This document shows, piece after piece, positions 34,629-43,866 of a stretch of DNA of 64,000 nt. The notes beneath the pieces are model-generated. The model was not told the origin of the DNA. It was given only the letters and a program-made list of their open reading frames with translations, and ran no database searches. The DNA is from Aquimarina macrocephali JAMB N27 (GTDB taxonomy: Bacteria; Bacteroidota; Bacteroidia; Flavobacteriales; Flavobacteriaceae): NCBI RefSeq assembly GCF_000520995.1, contig NZ_JACA01000007.1:1-64000 (forward strand), given 5' to 3'. The position numbers were made by a program, and so were the translations under genes. Each line of letters opens with the position of its first letter. Position 1 is the first letter of the stretch.

Positions 34629-35264
34629 ATGTTTGGCATTCTCAATTTTGGAACCTTTATTTTAGCAGGAATACTGCTTAACCTCACACCTGGAGCAGAT
34701 ACTATGTATATTTTAGGGCGTAGCATTTCACAAGGAAAAAAATCTGGAGTGATCTCTGCTCTGGGGATATCTTCGGGAGCTCTTTTACATTGTCTTTTTG
34801 CAGCACTTGGGTTATCTATTCTATTAGCAAAATCTGCTACTGCATTTAGTATCGTTAAATATGCTGGTGCTGCTTATCTTCTATATTTGGGAATTAAATC
34901 ATTGTTAGCAAAATCAACAGCTATTGCTGAAGTAATTAAGAGAAAAGATACAACACAAAACTACTTAAAAGTATACATGTCAGGTGTTTTAACCAATCTA
35001 CTTAATCCAAAAGTTGCTCTCTTTTTTCTGGCATTCTTACCACAATTTATTAATCCTGAGTATGCAAAAAGTGCCATTCCTTTTCTAATTCTTGGGTTTA
35101 CTTTTGTAACTACAGGCACAATATGGTGTATGATATTGGCATTCTTTTCTGCCAAGCTGGCAAACAAGATCAGAGGGAACAGTAAAGTGAAGTTTTGGAT
35201 GGATAAAACCACAGGAGTTCTCTTTATTTTACTAGGAATCAAATTAGCCTTAAGTAAAAAATAA
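34629..35264 (+). CDS. LysE-family amino-acid exporter
   Basis: The protein has 211 residues and six membrane helices. The N-terminal LysE/RhtB signature is FGTFILAGILLNLTPGADTM followed by YILGRSISQGKKSGVISALG. A conserved VLTNLLNPKVALFFLAFLPQ lies in the middle. It exports an amino acid or related small molecule across the inner membrane. The divergent Lrp/AsnC gene 123 bp away is its probable regulator. A TAATTTTG box upstream matches the Bacteroidota -7 consensus TAnnTTTG. Confidence 0.9.
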   Translation: MFGILNFGTFILAGILLNLTPGADTMYILGRSISQGKKSGVISALGISSGALLHCLFAALGLSILLAKSATAFSIVKYAGAAYLLYLGIKSLLAKSTAIAEVIKRKDTTQNYLKVYMSGVLTNLLNPKVALFFLAFLPQFINPEYAKSAIPFLILGFTFVTTGTIWCMILAFFSAKLANKIRGNSKVKFWMDKTTGVLFILLGIKLALSKK

Positions 35265-35538
35265 TACTTCAGATAAGTATTAAAACTTTTCATAACAGCA
35301 TGTAAACAATTCTTAAAAAAGAATTAAAATCTAGAAAAAAAGTAGGGTATCGTATAAGTTAACCGTTGTATAATTAAGAGAAAGTAATTAGCTTTTGAGA
35401 ATAAAGTTGGATATGTTGTTTTCTCATAAGAATATATAGAATAATTGATAGGTGAAATCACAACTATCAATTATCATACAAATTATTGACAATCATTATC
35501 TTATACAAGATTCAGTTGTTGACTTAAAAAGAAATATT

Positions 35539-36669
35539 ATGAAGCGAATATCAAAATTAGCAAGTATTGTACTAATTTCATTTTTGTTATGGTTTTGTTC
35601 AGGAGATGACGATACTACAAATCCTGATACAGGTGAACCTGTAGAAGCAACAAAAATATTAGTAGAAACCTTAAGCGTTCCCTGGGAGCTAATTTGGGGT
35701 CCTGATAATTTCTTATGGGTTACCGAACGTAACGGAAAAATTAGCAGGATAAATCCTGACAGCGGAGAACAACAACTGGTATTTACTATTCCTAACGTAT
35801 CACAAGTAGGTGAAAGTGGGTTATTAGGAATGGTACTTCACCCAAATTTTGATACAAATCCATATGTATACGTTGTATACACGTATAATGGAGGAAGTGG
35901 TTTACTGGAACGATTGGTTCGGTTTACATATGCCAATAATACGTTAACTAATGAAACCACACTTATAGACCAAATCCCTGCCAACTCTAACCACGATGGC
36001 TCTCGTTTGTTGATCACTCCCGACATGCACCTAATTATGACTACGGGTGATGCAGGAAACACAAACCTTTCTCAAGACATGAATTCTTTGGGAGGTAAAA
36101 CCTTAAGATTAAATCTAGATGGCACTATTCCCTCTGATAATCCTTTTACAGGGAGTTATGTATATAGTTTGGGACATAGAAATGCACAAGGATTGGTATT
36201 ACACCCTAATGGCAAGCTATATAGTTCTGAGCACGGACCAAGTTCTGATGATGAAATAAATATCATACAGTCTGGCAAAAATTATGGCTGGCCCAATGTA
36301 AAAGGTAAAATTGATACTCCAAACGAACAGACTTTTGCAGCAGGTACAGAGGTTATTGAATCTATTTTTGAATGGACACCCACCATTGCTCCCTCTGACC
36401 TGATATACTATACCAGTGATAAAATTCCTGAATGGACCAATAAATTATTGATGACCGTTTTAAAGGATCAAAGAATAATTGCGCTTACTTTAAATAGCGA
36501 TGGAACTGCTATTACCAATGAAGAAGTGTTCTTTAATGGTAAATTTGGCCGTCTTAGAGATATTGCGGTTTCTCCTCAGGGACGTGTCTTTATTGCTACC
36601 AACGGAAATTCGTATGGAGATACCAGTAGTACACATCGTATTATAGAGATTAATAAAATTGAGAAGTAA
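35539..36669 (+). CDS. PQQ-dependent sugar dehydrogenase (lipoprotein)
   Basis: The protein has 376 residues from the ATG at 35539, with a lipobox (LISFLLWFCSGDDD). The frame opens 29 codons earlier without a signal peptide. It is a six-bladed propeller of the soluble aldose sugar dehydrogenase family: VPWELIWGPDNFLWVTERNG, SGLLGMVLHPNF, NSNHDGSRLLITPDMHLIMT, GHRNAQGLVLHPNGKLYSSE and HGPSSDDEINIIQSGKNYGW. Such enzymes oxidise aldoses in the periplasm with pyrroloquinoline quinone. The sugar is unknown, and no pqq genes are nearby. A terminator follows. Confidence 0.88.
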   Translation: MKRISKLASIVLISFLLWFCSGDDDTTNPDTGEPVEATKILVETLSVPWELIWGPDNFLWVTERNGKISRINPDSGEQQLVFTIPNVSQVGESGLLGMVLHPNFDTNPYVYVVYTYNGGSGLLERLVRFTYANNTLTNETTLIDQIPANSNHDGSRLLITPDMHLIMTTGDAGNTNLSQDMNSLGGKTLRLNLDGTIPSDNPFTGSYVYSLGHRNAQGLVLHPNGKLYSSEHGPSSDDEINIIQSGKNYGWPNVKGKIDTPNEQTFAAGTEVIESIFEWTPTIAPSDLIYYTSDKIPEWTNKLLMTVLKDQRIIALTLNSDGTAITNEEVFFNGKFGRLRDIAVSPQGRVFIATNGNSYGDTSSTHRIIEINKIEK

Positions 36670-36763
36670 TTCTTCAGAAAAACCTTGTCGTAGAACATAA
36701 TCAAGGATATGACAAAAACTGATTATTCTTAATTTATAATCATATCATCAAACTATTATCATG

Positions 36764-36799
36764 GCTCCACAGGTTTTAAAACACTGTGGGGCTTTTTTT
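36764..36799 (+). terminator. Rho-independent terminator
   Basis: GCTCCACAG pairs with CTGTGGGGC with one wobble, around an 11-nt loop and followed by seven T. It lies 95 nt after the sugar dehydrogenase stop. Confidence 0.8.
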
Positions 36800-36828
36800 A
36801 GTTTTTATACCGTTTTTATTTATCCACT

Positions 36829-36852
36829 CTTATAAAACGGTCGTTTTATAAG
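36829..36852. promoter_or_regulatory. 24-bp palindrome, TetR-type operator candidate
   Basis: CTTATAAAACG-GT-CGTTTTATAAG has perfect 11-bp arms. The AAAACGGTCGTTTT core is of the kind bound by many TetR-family repressors. No TetR gene is adjacent. It lies about 280 nt upstream of the ABA4-like gene at 37134. Confidence 0.5.
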
Positions 36853-37133
36853 GCTTTATTTTTAAGTGATACTAGTAAACCAAAATCCATTTATTCGGAA
36901 ATTTCCTTTTCTTCTTTTGTAGAATTTTTAATCGTACTTCTTTTCACTATTTAGTTAGACCTATATATAGCGTGCCTTAGGTTATCCTAATCAGAGCATC
37001 CTTGAATTGTTCTATTTGACAATTCAAGGATATTTAGCGATGGTTGAACCTAAAGGTATTTCATCTTCTCTCTAACAGCTACATATTTGAAGTATCAAAT
37101 ACATTAAACCATTCTTTTTTAAAACAAATAACT

Positions 37134-37556
37134 ATGACACCCACTGAAGTTTTTTCTATATCAAGCATGATTGCTATGCCAATGTGGATTCTTATGATTC
37201 TTTTTCCAAATTGGAAAGCTACCCGGTTCTTAATTGATTTCAAAGTAGTTCCGATACTACTGTCTTTTATATACGTCTTCTATATTTTCAAAACCATCCA
37301 AATAGGTGGAGGAATAGATTTTGGAAGCCTTACTTCGGTTATGGCATTATTTACAGAAGAAAATGCCGTACTGGCTGGCTGGGTACATTATCTAGCTTTT
37401 GATCTTCTGGTAGGCATGTGGATGCTAGACCAAAATAAAGGAGTAAAAATTCATCAATTAATAATGGCTCCTTGTCTTTTTGGGACTTTCATGTTAGGAC
37501 CTATTGGATTTCTACTTTTTATAATCATTAGAGCATTTAAACAAAAACAATCATGA
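37134..37556 (+). CDS. ABA4-like (DUF4281) membrane protein
   Basis: The protein has 140 residues from the ATG at 37134 and four membrane helices. It has the ABA4/DUF4281 pattern: TEVFSISSMIAMPMWILMIL, SLTSVMALFTEENAVLAGWV, HYLAFDLLVGMWMLDQNKGV and GPIGFLLFIIIRAF. The plant member acts in neoxanthin formation; bacterial members are uncharacterised, but a carotenoid link is possible. The next gene overlaps by 4 nt (ATGA), so the two are translationally coupled. Confidence 0.85.
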   Translation: MTPTEVFSISSMIAMPMWILMILFPNWKATRFLIDFKVVPILLSFIYVFYIFKTIQIGGGIDFGSLTSVMALFTEENAVLAGWVHYLAFDLLVGMWMLDQNKGVKIHQLIMAPCLFGTFMLGPIGFLLFIIIRAFKQKQS

Positions 37557-38308
37557 TATATTCAAACAAAATACTTAGCACAGTAAAAGAAGAAAGTCCA
37601 ATATTGTATTGGGTAGTAATGACCCATATAATTTTGGCTGTTGGATGTATGATTGGTTGGTTTATTGATGAAAGAACACTTATGGGAGTGAATGTTTGGA
37701 TTAAACCTTTAAAATTTTCAATCTCAGTAGGCATTTATATCTTTACAGTAGGATACCTTATGACTTTATATCCGTATTCAAAAAGAAAGAAAAATTGTAT
37801 CAATAACATCGTTACCTGGACACTATTAATAGAAGTTTTTCTCATTATTTATCAGGCATCTAGAGGAGTGCAATCTCACTATAATGTATCGTCTCAATTT
37901 GATGCATTACTCTTTGCAGCAATGGGAATACTAACGGTAATCAATGTTTTAATTATGGTGTTATTTATCTTTGATACTATCCGATTAAAATTAAAAACGT
38001 CTAAATCAATTCAATGGGCTATACTTCTAGGTTGGTTAATCGTAGTTTTTGGTAGTTGGATTGGTGGTCAAATGATAAGTGAAATGTCTCATAATGTTGG
38101 TGTAAGTGGTGACTTAAGGGTAGCTCATTTTTTTGGATTGCATAGCATACAAATAATTCCGTTATTCGCACTATGGATATCTAATAAATGGAATGCCACA
38201 AGTAGAAATCAAGTCATTTCGGTAACTATTTTTGGATTACTTTACGCCACATGGATTGGATTCACCTTCTATCAAGCTAAGCAAGGTATGCCATTAATTA
38301 GTCTATAA
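37553..38308 (+). CDS. Polytopic membrane protein, unknown function
   Basis: This 251-residue protein has about seven membrane helices. Notable segments are WVVMTHIILAVGCMIGWFID, GVNVWIKPLKFSISVGIYIF, YQASRGVQSHYNVSSQFDAL and VAHFFGLHSIQIIPLFALWI. The conserved-looking His and Arg residues within helices hint at a heme or quinone site, but I do not recognise the family. It is coupled to the ABA4-like gene upstream and lies 10 nt before the histidine kinase gene, so it belongs to the same operon. Confidence 0.75.
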   Translation: MIYSNKILSTVKEESPILYWVVMTHIILAVGCMIGWFIDERTLMGVNVWIKPLKFSISVGIYIFTVGYLMTLYPYSKRKKNCINNIVTWTLLIEVFLIIYQASRGVQSHYNVSSQFDALLFAAMGILTVINVLIMVLFIFDTIRLKLKTSKSIQWAILLGWLIVVFGSWIGGQMISEMSHNVGVSGDLRVAHFFGLHSIQIIPLFALWISNKWNATSRNQVISVTIFGLLYATWIGFTFYQAKQGMPLISL

Positions 38309-38318
38309 TCAAACTACT

Positions 38319-39410
38319 ATGCTATTTAACAAAGAAAGACGTATACAATATTTAGGTTTTAATGACTTTTGGTTCACTGTCATAGGTATTCTAATTCTGA
38401 GTTTGATTACGGACTACCTTTTTAATAATTCATTTGCAAGGCACTCTTTTGGCATAGCAACTCTTAATTGGAGTGCCTCCCTATTTTTTACAATTATTGA
38501 TTGGTTTATTATAAGATCAATTATGATTTTTTTACGGAAAAAATATCCTGATTTTCAGGATGATAAAAAGCGCATCGTAATATTTTTTCTAGCTATTATT
38601 AGTACTATACTATTTGTTGATTTCGTTGGAGGGTTTTTACTAACAAAGATCTTTAATTTATTTGGTATGAACTCCAGTCACACCACACAATTAAAGATAC
38701 TTATACCTATTATATTAATCACTATTATGACAATGGCAATATATGAAGCAGTTTATTATTATATAAGATTAAAAAAATCAATTAAAGAAGAAGAACAAGC
38801 AAAACGAGTGATTGTACAGACACAATTAGATGCACTTAGAAACCAGGCACAACCTCATTTTTTATTCAATAGTCTCAATACATTGCGGGACATTATTGAT
38901 CAAAATTCTAAAGAGGACGCAAAAGAATTTGTTGACAAACTATCTGATGTATATCGTTTTATATTACAGTCTGGAAATGTTAATCTAACTTCGCTTAGAG
39001 AAGAATTAAGATTTGCTAAAGCCTATATTCATATTCAGTCTGAAAGATTTGGAGATAACCTGAAATTGAATTGGCATATTCCAAAAACAGCACTAGATGC
39101 TATGATTGCCCCTATGAGTCTTCAACTTTTACTTGAAAACGCAATAAAACATAATGTGATTTCGAAAAGAAAGCCTCTTGTAATACATGTTGAAGCTAAA
39201 GATCATCAGTTAATAGTACAGAATAAAATTGAATTAAAATCTACTAAAATACCTTCAACAAAAGTAGGGCTAAAGAATATACAAAAGCGATATGCTTTGA
39301 TTTCTAACAAATCTCCTGAAATTAAAAACGATGGAAATCAATTTACCGTTTCCCTTCCCTTATTAAAAATAACAGATCAAAATAAAAACTATGCAAGTAC
39401 TGATTATTGA
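38319..39410 (+). CDS. LytS-type sensor histidine kinase
   Basis: The protein has 363 residues. Four membrane helices fill residues 12-150. A His_kinase domain follows (QLDALRNQAQPHFLFNSLNT, with the phosphorylated His), then an ATP-binding domain (IAPMSLQLLLENAIKHNVIS; KVGLKNIQKRYALI). It autophosphorylates and passes phosphate to the response regulator whose gene overlaps its 3' end by 20 nt. It is part of the four-gene operon starting at 37134. Confidence 0.9.
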   Translation: MLFNKERRIQYLGFNDFWFTVIGILILSLITDYLFNNSFARHSFGIATLNWSASLFFTIIDWFIIRSIMIFLRKKYPDFQDDKKRIVIFFLAIISTILFVDFVGGFLLTKIFNLFGMNSSHTTQLKILIPIILITIMTMAIYEAVYYYIRLKKSIKEEEQAKRVIVQTQLDALRNQAQPHFLFNSLNTLRDIIDQNSKEDAKEFVDKLSDVYRFILQSGNVNLTSLREELRFAKAYIHIQSERFGDNLKLNWHIPKTALDAMIAPMSLQLLLENAIKHNVISKRKPLVIHVEAKDHQLIVQNKIELKSTKIPSTKVGLKNIQKRYALISNKSPEIKNDGNQFTVSLPLLKITDQNKNYASTDY

Positions 39411-40143
39411 AGATGAATCGCGTGCAGCCAATCAATTACAAAGCGTGCTCAAAACTGGTGGTTTCGAATATCAATTATTAGACGTAATCGATACAGTTGA
39501 AGATGCTGTTATATGGTTTCAAACACATCCAACTCCAGACTTAGTATTCATGGATATACAACTAGCGGATGGTCTGAGTTTTGAAATATTTCAGGAAGTA
39601 AATGTAGAAGCACCTATTGTTTTTACAACTGCTTTTGATCAATATGCTATTCAAGCTTTCAAAGTAAATAGCATAGATTACTTACTCAAACCAATCCAAC
39701 AGGATGAACTAAATACTGCACTTAATAAGTTTTTTAAAACAAATACACCCTCTGTTGTTGCTCCTGATATTTTAAAACAGCTTCTTAGTAGTATGCAAGT
39801 AATCAACCAACGAGAAGGTATACTAGTAAAAGAAGGAAGCGGATTTGTACAAATTAAAACTTCTGATTTGATATATGTGTATTCTCAAGAAAGCATCACT
39901 TTTGGAGTGACTATTAATAAACGCTACATTATTGATGAAACTATCGATCAATTATTTAGCTCGTTAGACCCTAATCAATTTTATAGGATTAACCGTGGTC
40001 AAATTATTTCCAAAATTTCAATTCAAAAAATAGATTCGTATTTTAATCATCGAGTTAAACTTTCTATGTTAAATCCAAGAGATCAAGAATTTATTGTAAG
40101 TAGGCAAAAGACCAGTGATTTTAAAGAATGGATGAACAAATAA
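39391..40143 (+). CDS. LytR/AlgR-type response regulator
   Basis: The protein has 250 residues. A receiver domain is seen in QVLIIEDESRAANQLQSVLK, the phospho-acceptor Asp in DLVFMDIQLADGLS, and FTTAFDQYAIQAFKVNSIDY with LLKP. The C-terminal LytTR DNA-binding domain shows IYVYSQESITFGVTI, LDPNQFYRINRGQIIS and VSRQKTSDFKEWM. It is the partner of the overlapping histidine kinase and presumably controls this operon. Confidence 0.92.
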   Translation: MQVLIIEDESRAANQLQSVLKTGGFEYQLLDVIDTVEDAVIWFQTHPTPDLVFMDIQLADGLSFEIFQEVNVEAPIVFTTAFDQYAIQAFKVNSIDYLLKPIQQDELNTALNKFFKTNTPSVVAPDILKQLLSSMQVINQREGILVKEGSGFVQIKTSDLIYVYSQESITFGVTINKRYIIDETIDQLFSSLDPNQFYRINRGQIISKISIQKIDSYFNHRVKLSMLNPRDQEFIVSRQKTSDFKEWMNK

Positions 40144-40255
40144 TAAGCGTATTACATTTCAACAATTAAAAATAACACTTCAACAAAAAGCTCTATTTAT
40201 GGTAACAGAATAAGACAATATTTGTGATATAATAAATAACAAAAAAAATTATATC

Positions 40256-41536
40256 ATGAAGATAAAACTTATAACAATAGTATTTTTAATAGCTACTGGA
40301 ATACTTAGTGCACAATCAGATAAAAGCGCGAATACCTACCAAAAAATAGTAAAACAAACCGATGAGATCTATGATAACCTAGTTAAAATTAGGCGCGATT
40401 TACATATGAATCCTGAACTATCTAAGCAAGAAAAAAGAACTTCTAAAATCGTTGCCGATTATTTAAAGGATTTAGGATTAGAAGTAAAAACTAATATTGG
40501 TGGTCATGGAGTTGTAGGAATTCTAAAAGGTGGTAAAAAAGGCCGAAAAATAGCTTGGAGAGCAGATATGGATGCTATTAAAACAGATGATCCAGATCCA
40601 GTTACCTTTAAGTCCAAAAATAGAGGTATAAGACATATCTGTGGTCATGATGTTCATACAACCATTGGTTTAGGAATAGCTACTATTTTATCCCAACAAA
40701 AAGAAGATCTAGAAGGTACCGTTTATTTTATTTTTCAGCCATCTGAAGAGACTTTTACAGGTGCAAAAGACATGATTAAAGATGGGCTTTTTGACATCAT
40801 TAAACCAGATGAAATTTATGGACTACATATTGGTCCTGGAACATCAGGAATGATCAATTTTAAGGCTAATGAATTATTTGCTTATCAAAGAAGCCTTAAG
40901 GTAAAATTCAAACCTAGTGTCAATGACAATGAATTAGAAAATTTTATGAATACTGTTCTAAAAGGTTATGCTCGTAATCCCCTTAAAGGCTCACCTTGGG
41001 ATATCATAAATAATATTTCTGATCCTAAAATTGGGATCACAAGTAAGGAAACAATTTATAAAGACTACTTTTTATTAGATGGAACAAAACTTTATAAAGA
41101 TCAGGACACCACTTTTTTTAGCGCTAGTTTCTTTGAAACTAATATTGAAAATACTCATAGTATACCCCTTGAAATAAAAAAACAAATCCTTAATTCTAAA
41201 TTTAAAGATGCTTTTATTTCTATTGGATATTCAAGAGCTTATGCAACTCCTATAAATGATCCTGAACTCACAAACATTGCTGAACAAACTATTCGTAATT
41301 TTTACAATGAAGAAATGTTTAAACCACTGTACGGACAAGCTCCTTATTTTGGCGAAGATTTTATATTTTATCAGCAAAAAGTACCTGGAGTATTCTTTTT
41401 TTTAGGAGGATCTAATACTGAGGAAGGTATAAGTTCTATGCCACATTCACCAAACTTTGCTGTAGATGAAAAAACGATAAAATATGGAGTACAGTGTTTC
41501 GCTTCTTTAATTTTCGAACGTACTAACAACAAATAA
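40256..41536 (+). CDS. Secreted M20-family amidohydrolase
   Basis: The protein has 426 residues with a signal peptide (MKIKLITIVFLIATGILSAQ). It is of the M20D (hippuricase/IAA-amino acid hydrolase) type: IRRDLHMNPELSKQEKRTSK, the metal-binding RHICGHDVHTTIG, FIFQPSEETFTGAKDMIKDG with the catalytic Glu pair, DEIYGLHIGPGTSG, and a late SMPHSPNFAVDE. It would cleave an N-acyl amino acid or similar amide in the periplasm. A long insertion at about 200-290 is larger than in typical members. It is monocistronic. Confidence 0.88.
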   Translation: MKIKLITIVFLIATGILSAQSDKSANTYQKIVKQTDEIYDNLVKIRRDLHMNPELSKQEKRTSKIVADYLKDLGLEVKTNIGGHGVVGILKGGKKGRKIAWRADMDAIKTDDPDPVTFKSKNRGIRHICGHDVHTTIGLGIATILSQQKEDLEGTVYFIFQPSEETFTGAKDMIKDGLFDIIKPDEIYGLHIGPGTSGMINFKANELFAYQRSLKVKFKPSVNDNELENFMNTVLKGYARNPLKGSPWDIINNISDPKIGITSKETIYKDYFLLDGTKLYKDQDTTFFSASFFETNIENTHSIPLEIKKQILNSKFKDAFISIGYSRAYATPINDPELTNIAEQTIRNFYNEEMFKPLYGQAPYFGEDFIFYQQKVPGVFFFLGGSNTEEGISSMPHSPNFAVDEKTIKYGVQCFASLIFERTNNK

Positions 41537-42661
41537 AAATCATGTAGAGGTCAAACATCAATCAACGACTCCCTAATATTTAATGCCAGTTCTTATATGA
41601 AATAGTATAAGACATCTTAATAAGATTATTTTTCCAAATCCTGAGCTAAAGAAAAAGCTTTATAAGACAAAATCTATAGTGGTATCCTGGATTATTGATC
41701 GGTTAGTGGGATTTACTCAACATACTTTTTGTAGCCCTAGAAGTATCACTAAAGTATTTTTAAATATTAGCGTAGGAAACAAGAGACAACTATAAACCTA
41801 TTTATATAATGATAAAAACTCTTAAAGCATAAATTTAGCACCTGACTCTTCCCTACTATCAATGAATTTTAAAAGAGCATTAATACTCTATAATTAGCTT
41901 TGTTTTTCTCTGAATTGAGAACACAATCTGTATCTATTTGACGTTTTTTATTTTCTTTATTATGGCTACCCCATAAAAAGGGTAGAACAAACCTAGAAAG
42001 GAACTCCTAAAACAAATATAATCAAACAGATTCACCCATATGCATGTATATTCAAGCAACTGGTTAACAATTAATTAACATTACTTTGTTATTAATTGGT
42101 TAAATGTTAATTTTTTTATGAATAAACATGATGGATTTTATAAAACTAAGATATATTTGAACTAGTAAAAAGTAAAGTTGAAACTTCATAATTAGTACAA
42201 GTTGAGTTTGTGTTAAATACCAATTATGTTTCAATTTAGGCCCTCTATTGGAGTAGTTAACCAAAGGGGGCCGCTTTCTATAAAATGACTTCTTTATTAG
42301 TTAATTCGGGCCAAAAGAAACAAAAACCTGCAATAGTACATTTTCATGTAGGATTTATTGTATTTCAATAAAAGATTTTTCTTACACAAGACAAAAACAG
42401 GGTTAAATAAAGTTTTTTTTGGTATATACTATATGCAATACTTACACCTATTCTTTTTGCAAAAAGATAATAATTGTTTTATGGTTAATATTGGCCATAA
42501 AGCTATTTAAAACCCTAATGTTCTATAACCAAATATATGCTTAAGCAAGGGCCATCCTATACATGCATTTTATTGTTTTTCAACATATTGTACAATTTTC
42601 ACTTGCATATGTTACGGTTTTTCCGTAGTTTTATCACGCCTCATATTAAAATTAATAGCTT
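41537..42661. other. Long gene-free region
   Basis: This 1,125-bp region has no ORF I can support. A plus-strand frame around 41600-41795 (PELKKKLYKTKSIVVSW...) lacks a start and any motif. GGCCCTC..TTGG (from 42239) pairs imperfectly with CCAAAGGGGGCC (to 42272), followed by GCTTTCT, which could be a terminator. An ncRNA or a decayed gene is possible, but nothing decisive is visible. Confidence 0.5.
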
Positions 42662-42913
42662 ATGCAAAGAATTACCCTTGAACAAGAGTTTAATGCTCGA
42701 CAATTAGATATTAAATACAAAGACCTCTGGGATCGAGGCATTCACCTCTTTACAATAAATGACCAAAATCGTGATTTTTACTATTCTATTTATTATGTAG
42801 ATTTATTATTTGTTGAAGTAATTTATAATAAAATTACAGGTGATATTATTACTATCAAAAGCTTTACAGATAAGAGAAAACTCATGTTTTATCTTAGAGA
42901 AGACTTTTCATAA
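42662..42913 (+). CDS. Small hypothetical protein, 83 aa
   Basis: This 83-residue soluble protein contains RQLDIKYKDLWDRGIHLFTI, FYYSIYYVDLLFVEVIYNKI and TGDIITIKSFTDKRKLMFYL. The alternating aromatic and aliphatic residues fit a small alpha/beta protein. No family is recognised. It stands alone between the long gene-free region and an inverted repeat. It is a plausible gene because the frame ends cleanly and the start ATG is the first available. Confidence 0.6.
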   Translation: MQRITLEQEFNARQLDIKYKDLWDRGIHLFTINDQNRDFYYSIYYVDLLFVEVIYNKITGDIITIKSFTDKRKLMFYLREDFS

Positions 42914-42941
42914 TTAAAGTCTTTCAAGTACTCGTAATACT

Positions 42942-43021
42942 AACCCGATTTATGTATTAGAAACCTACTATGTCTTGAGGCTTTCGGGCCTTATAACTAA
43001 GCCTAACACATAAATCAGGTT
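42942..43021. repeat. Inverted repeat with GGCTTTCGGGCC centre
   Basis: AACCCGATTTATGTATTAG (42942-42960) faces CTAACACATAAATCAGGTT (43003-43021), matching at 17 of 19 positions. The left arm recurs at 27478-27500. It sits at the 3' end of the DMT transporter gene and touches its stop codon. Confidence 0.7.
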
Positions 43022-43850
43022 AACGTTTACGGTACCAAATATTAAGGATTAATCCAATGATCACTAATAAGGTCCCTATAATACTTAGGATTGGATATAT
43101 ATCGGTAAACCAAAACACCCCTGCAATCATCGTAAAAATAACTTCGACGTATTTTAAGGATACCACTTTATTCGTTGCCTGAGATTGAAATGCTTTGGTC
43201 ATAAATAACTGTCCGAAATACCCAAAAATCCCTAGACTAAGCAATAGTAGCCACTCTACTCCTATTGGTGTGGTCCAATTGAAAATGGAAAGAACACCTC
43301 CTACAGTAACAGAAATCCACATGAAATAGTTAACGATCACAACGGGATGATCGCCATGACCAATTTTATTGATAAGCACATATACCACTCCGCTAAATAC
43401 TGCTGAGCCCAACACTAACAGTAAACCAAAAGAATCTACATTGGGATCAAAACCTTTGATCATCAAAACTCCACTAAAAGCCATCAAAAAGAACAACCAT
43501 TGTATTGGTTTTACTTGTTCTCTAAGAAAAAATACAGCAAAAATGGTAGCAAATATTGGTGATAAGTATCGTAAGGATACAGCAGAACCAATAGGAAGAT
43601 AATTAACTGACATAAAGAATAATCCCATCGAAGTAACTCCTGCAAGGCCTCGATAAATCATTAATCTTTTTTGGTTACCCAATATTGGAATCTCATGCCA
43701 TAACAAATAACTCATTGTAAAAAATAACGAGCCAAACGCTCTAAAAAATACCAGCTGTGCTCCTCCAAAATGTGCTAAATACTTAACAAGTAAGTTCATT
43801 GCTGTAAAAGACACAGCGCTAAGAAGCATAAAGTATATAGCTTTTTTCAT
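43020..43850 (-). CDS. DMT-family transporter (EamA)
   Basis: The protein has 276 residues and ten membrane helices in two EamA halves. The first half includes MNLLVKYLAHFGGAQLVFFR, YLPIGSAVSLRYLSPIFATI and FLREQVKPIQWLFFLMAFSG. The second includes YFGQLFMTKAFQSQATNKVV and YVEVIFTMIAGVFWF. It exports or imports an unidentified small metabolite across the inner membrane. It is 16 nt downstream of hipA on the same strand, so it may be read from the hip promoter. Confidence 0.9.
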   Translation of the reverse strand: MKKAIYFMLLSAVSFTAMNLLVKYLAHFGGAQLVFFRAFGSLFFTMSYLLWHEIPILGNQKRLMIYRGLAGVTSMGLFFMSVNYLPIGSAVSLRYLSPIFATIFAVFFLREQVKPIQWLFFLMAFSGVLMIKGFDPNVDSFGLLLVLGSAVFSGVVYVLINKIGHGDHPVVIVNYFMWISVTVGGVLSIFNWTTPIGVEWLLLLSLGIFGYFGQLFMTKAFQSQATNKVVSLKYVEVIFTMIAGVFWFTDIYPILSIIGTLLVIIGLILNIWYRKR

Positions 43851-43866
43851 GTATTTAATTAAAAAA

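Noticed and set aside
41600-41795. A plus-strand frame reading PELKKKLYKTKSIVVSW
   Set aside because: It lacks a start codon and any recognisable motif, and is short.
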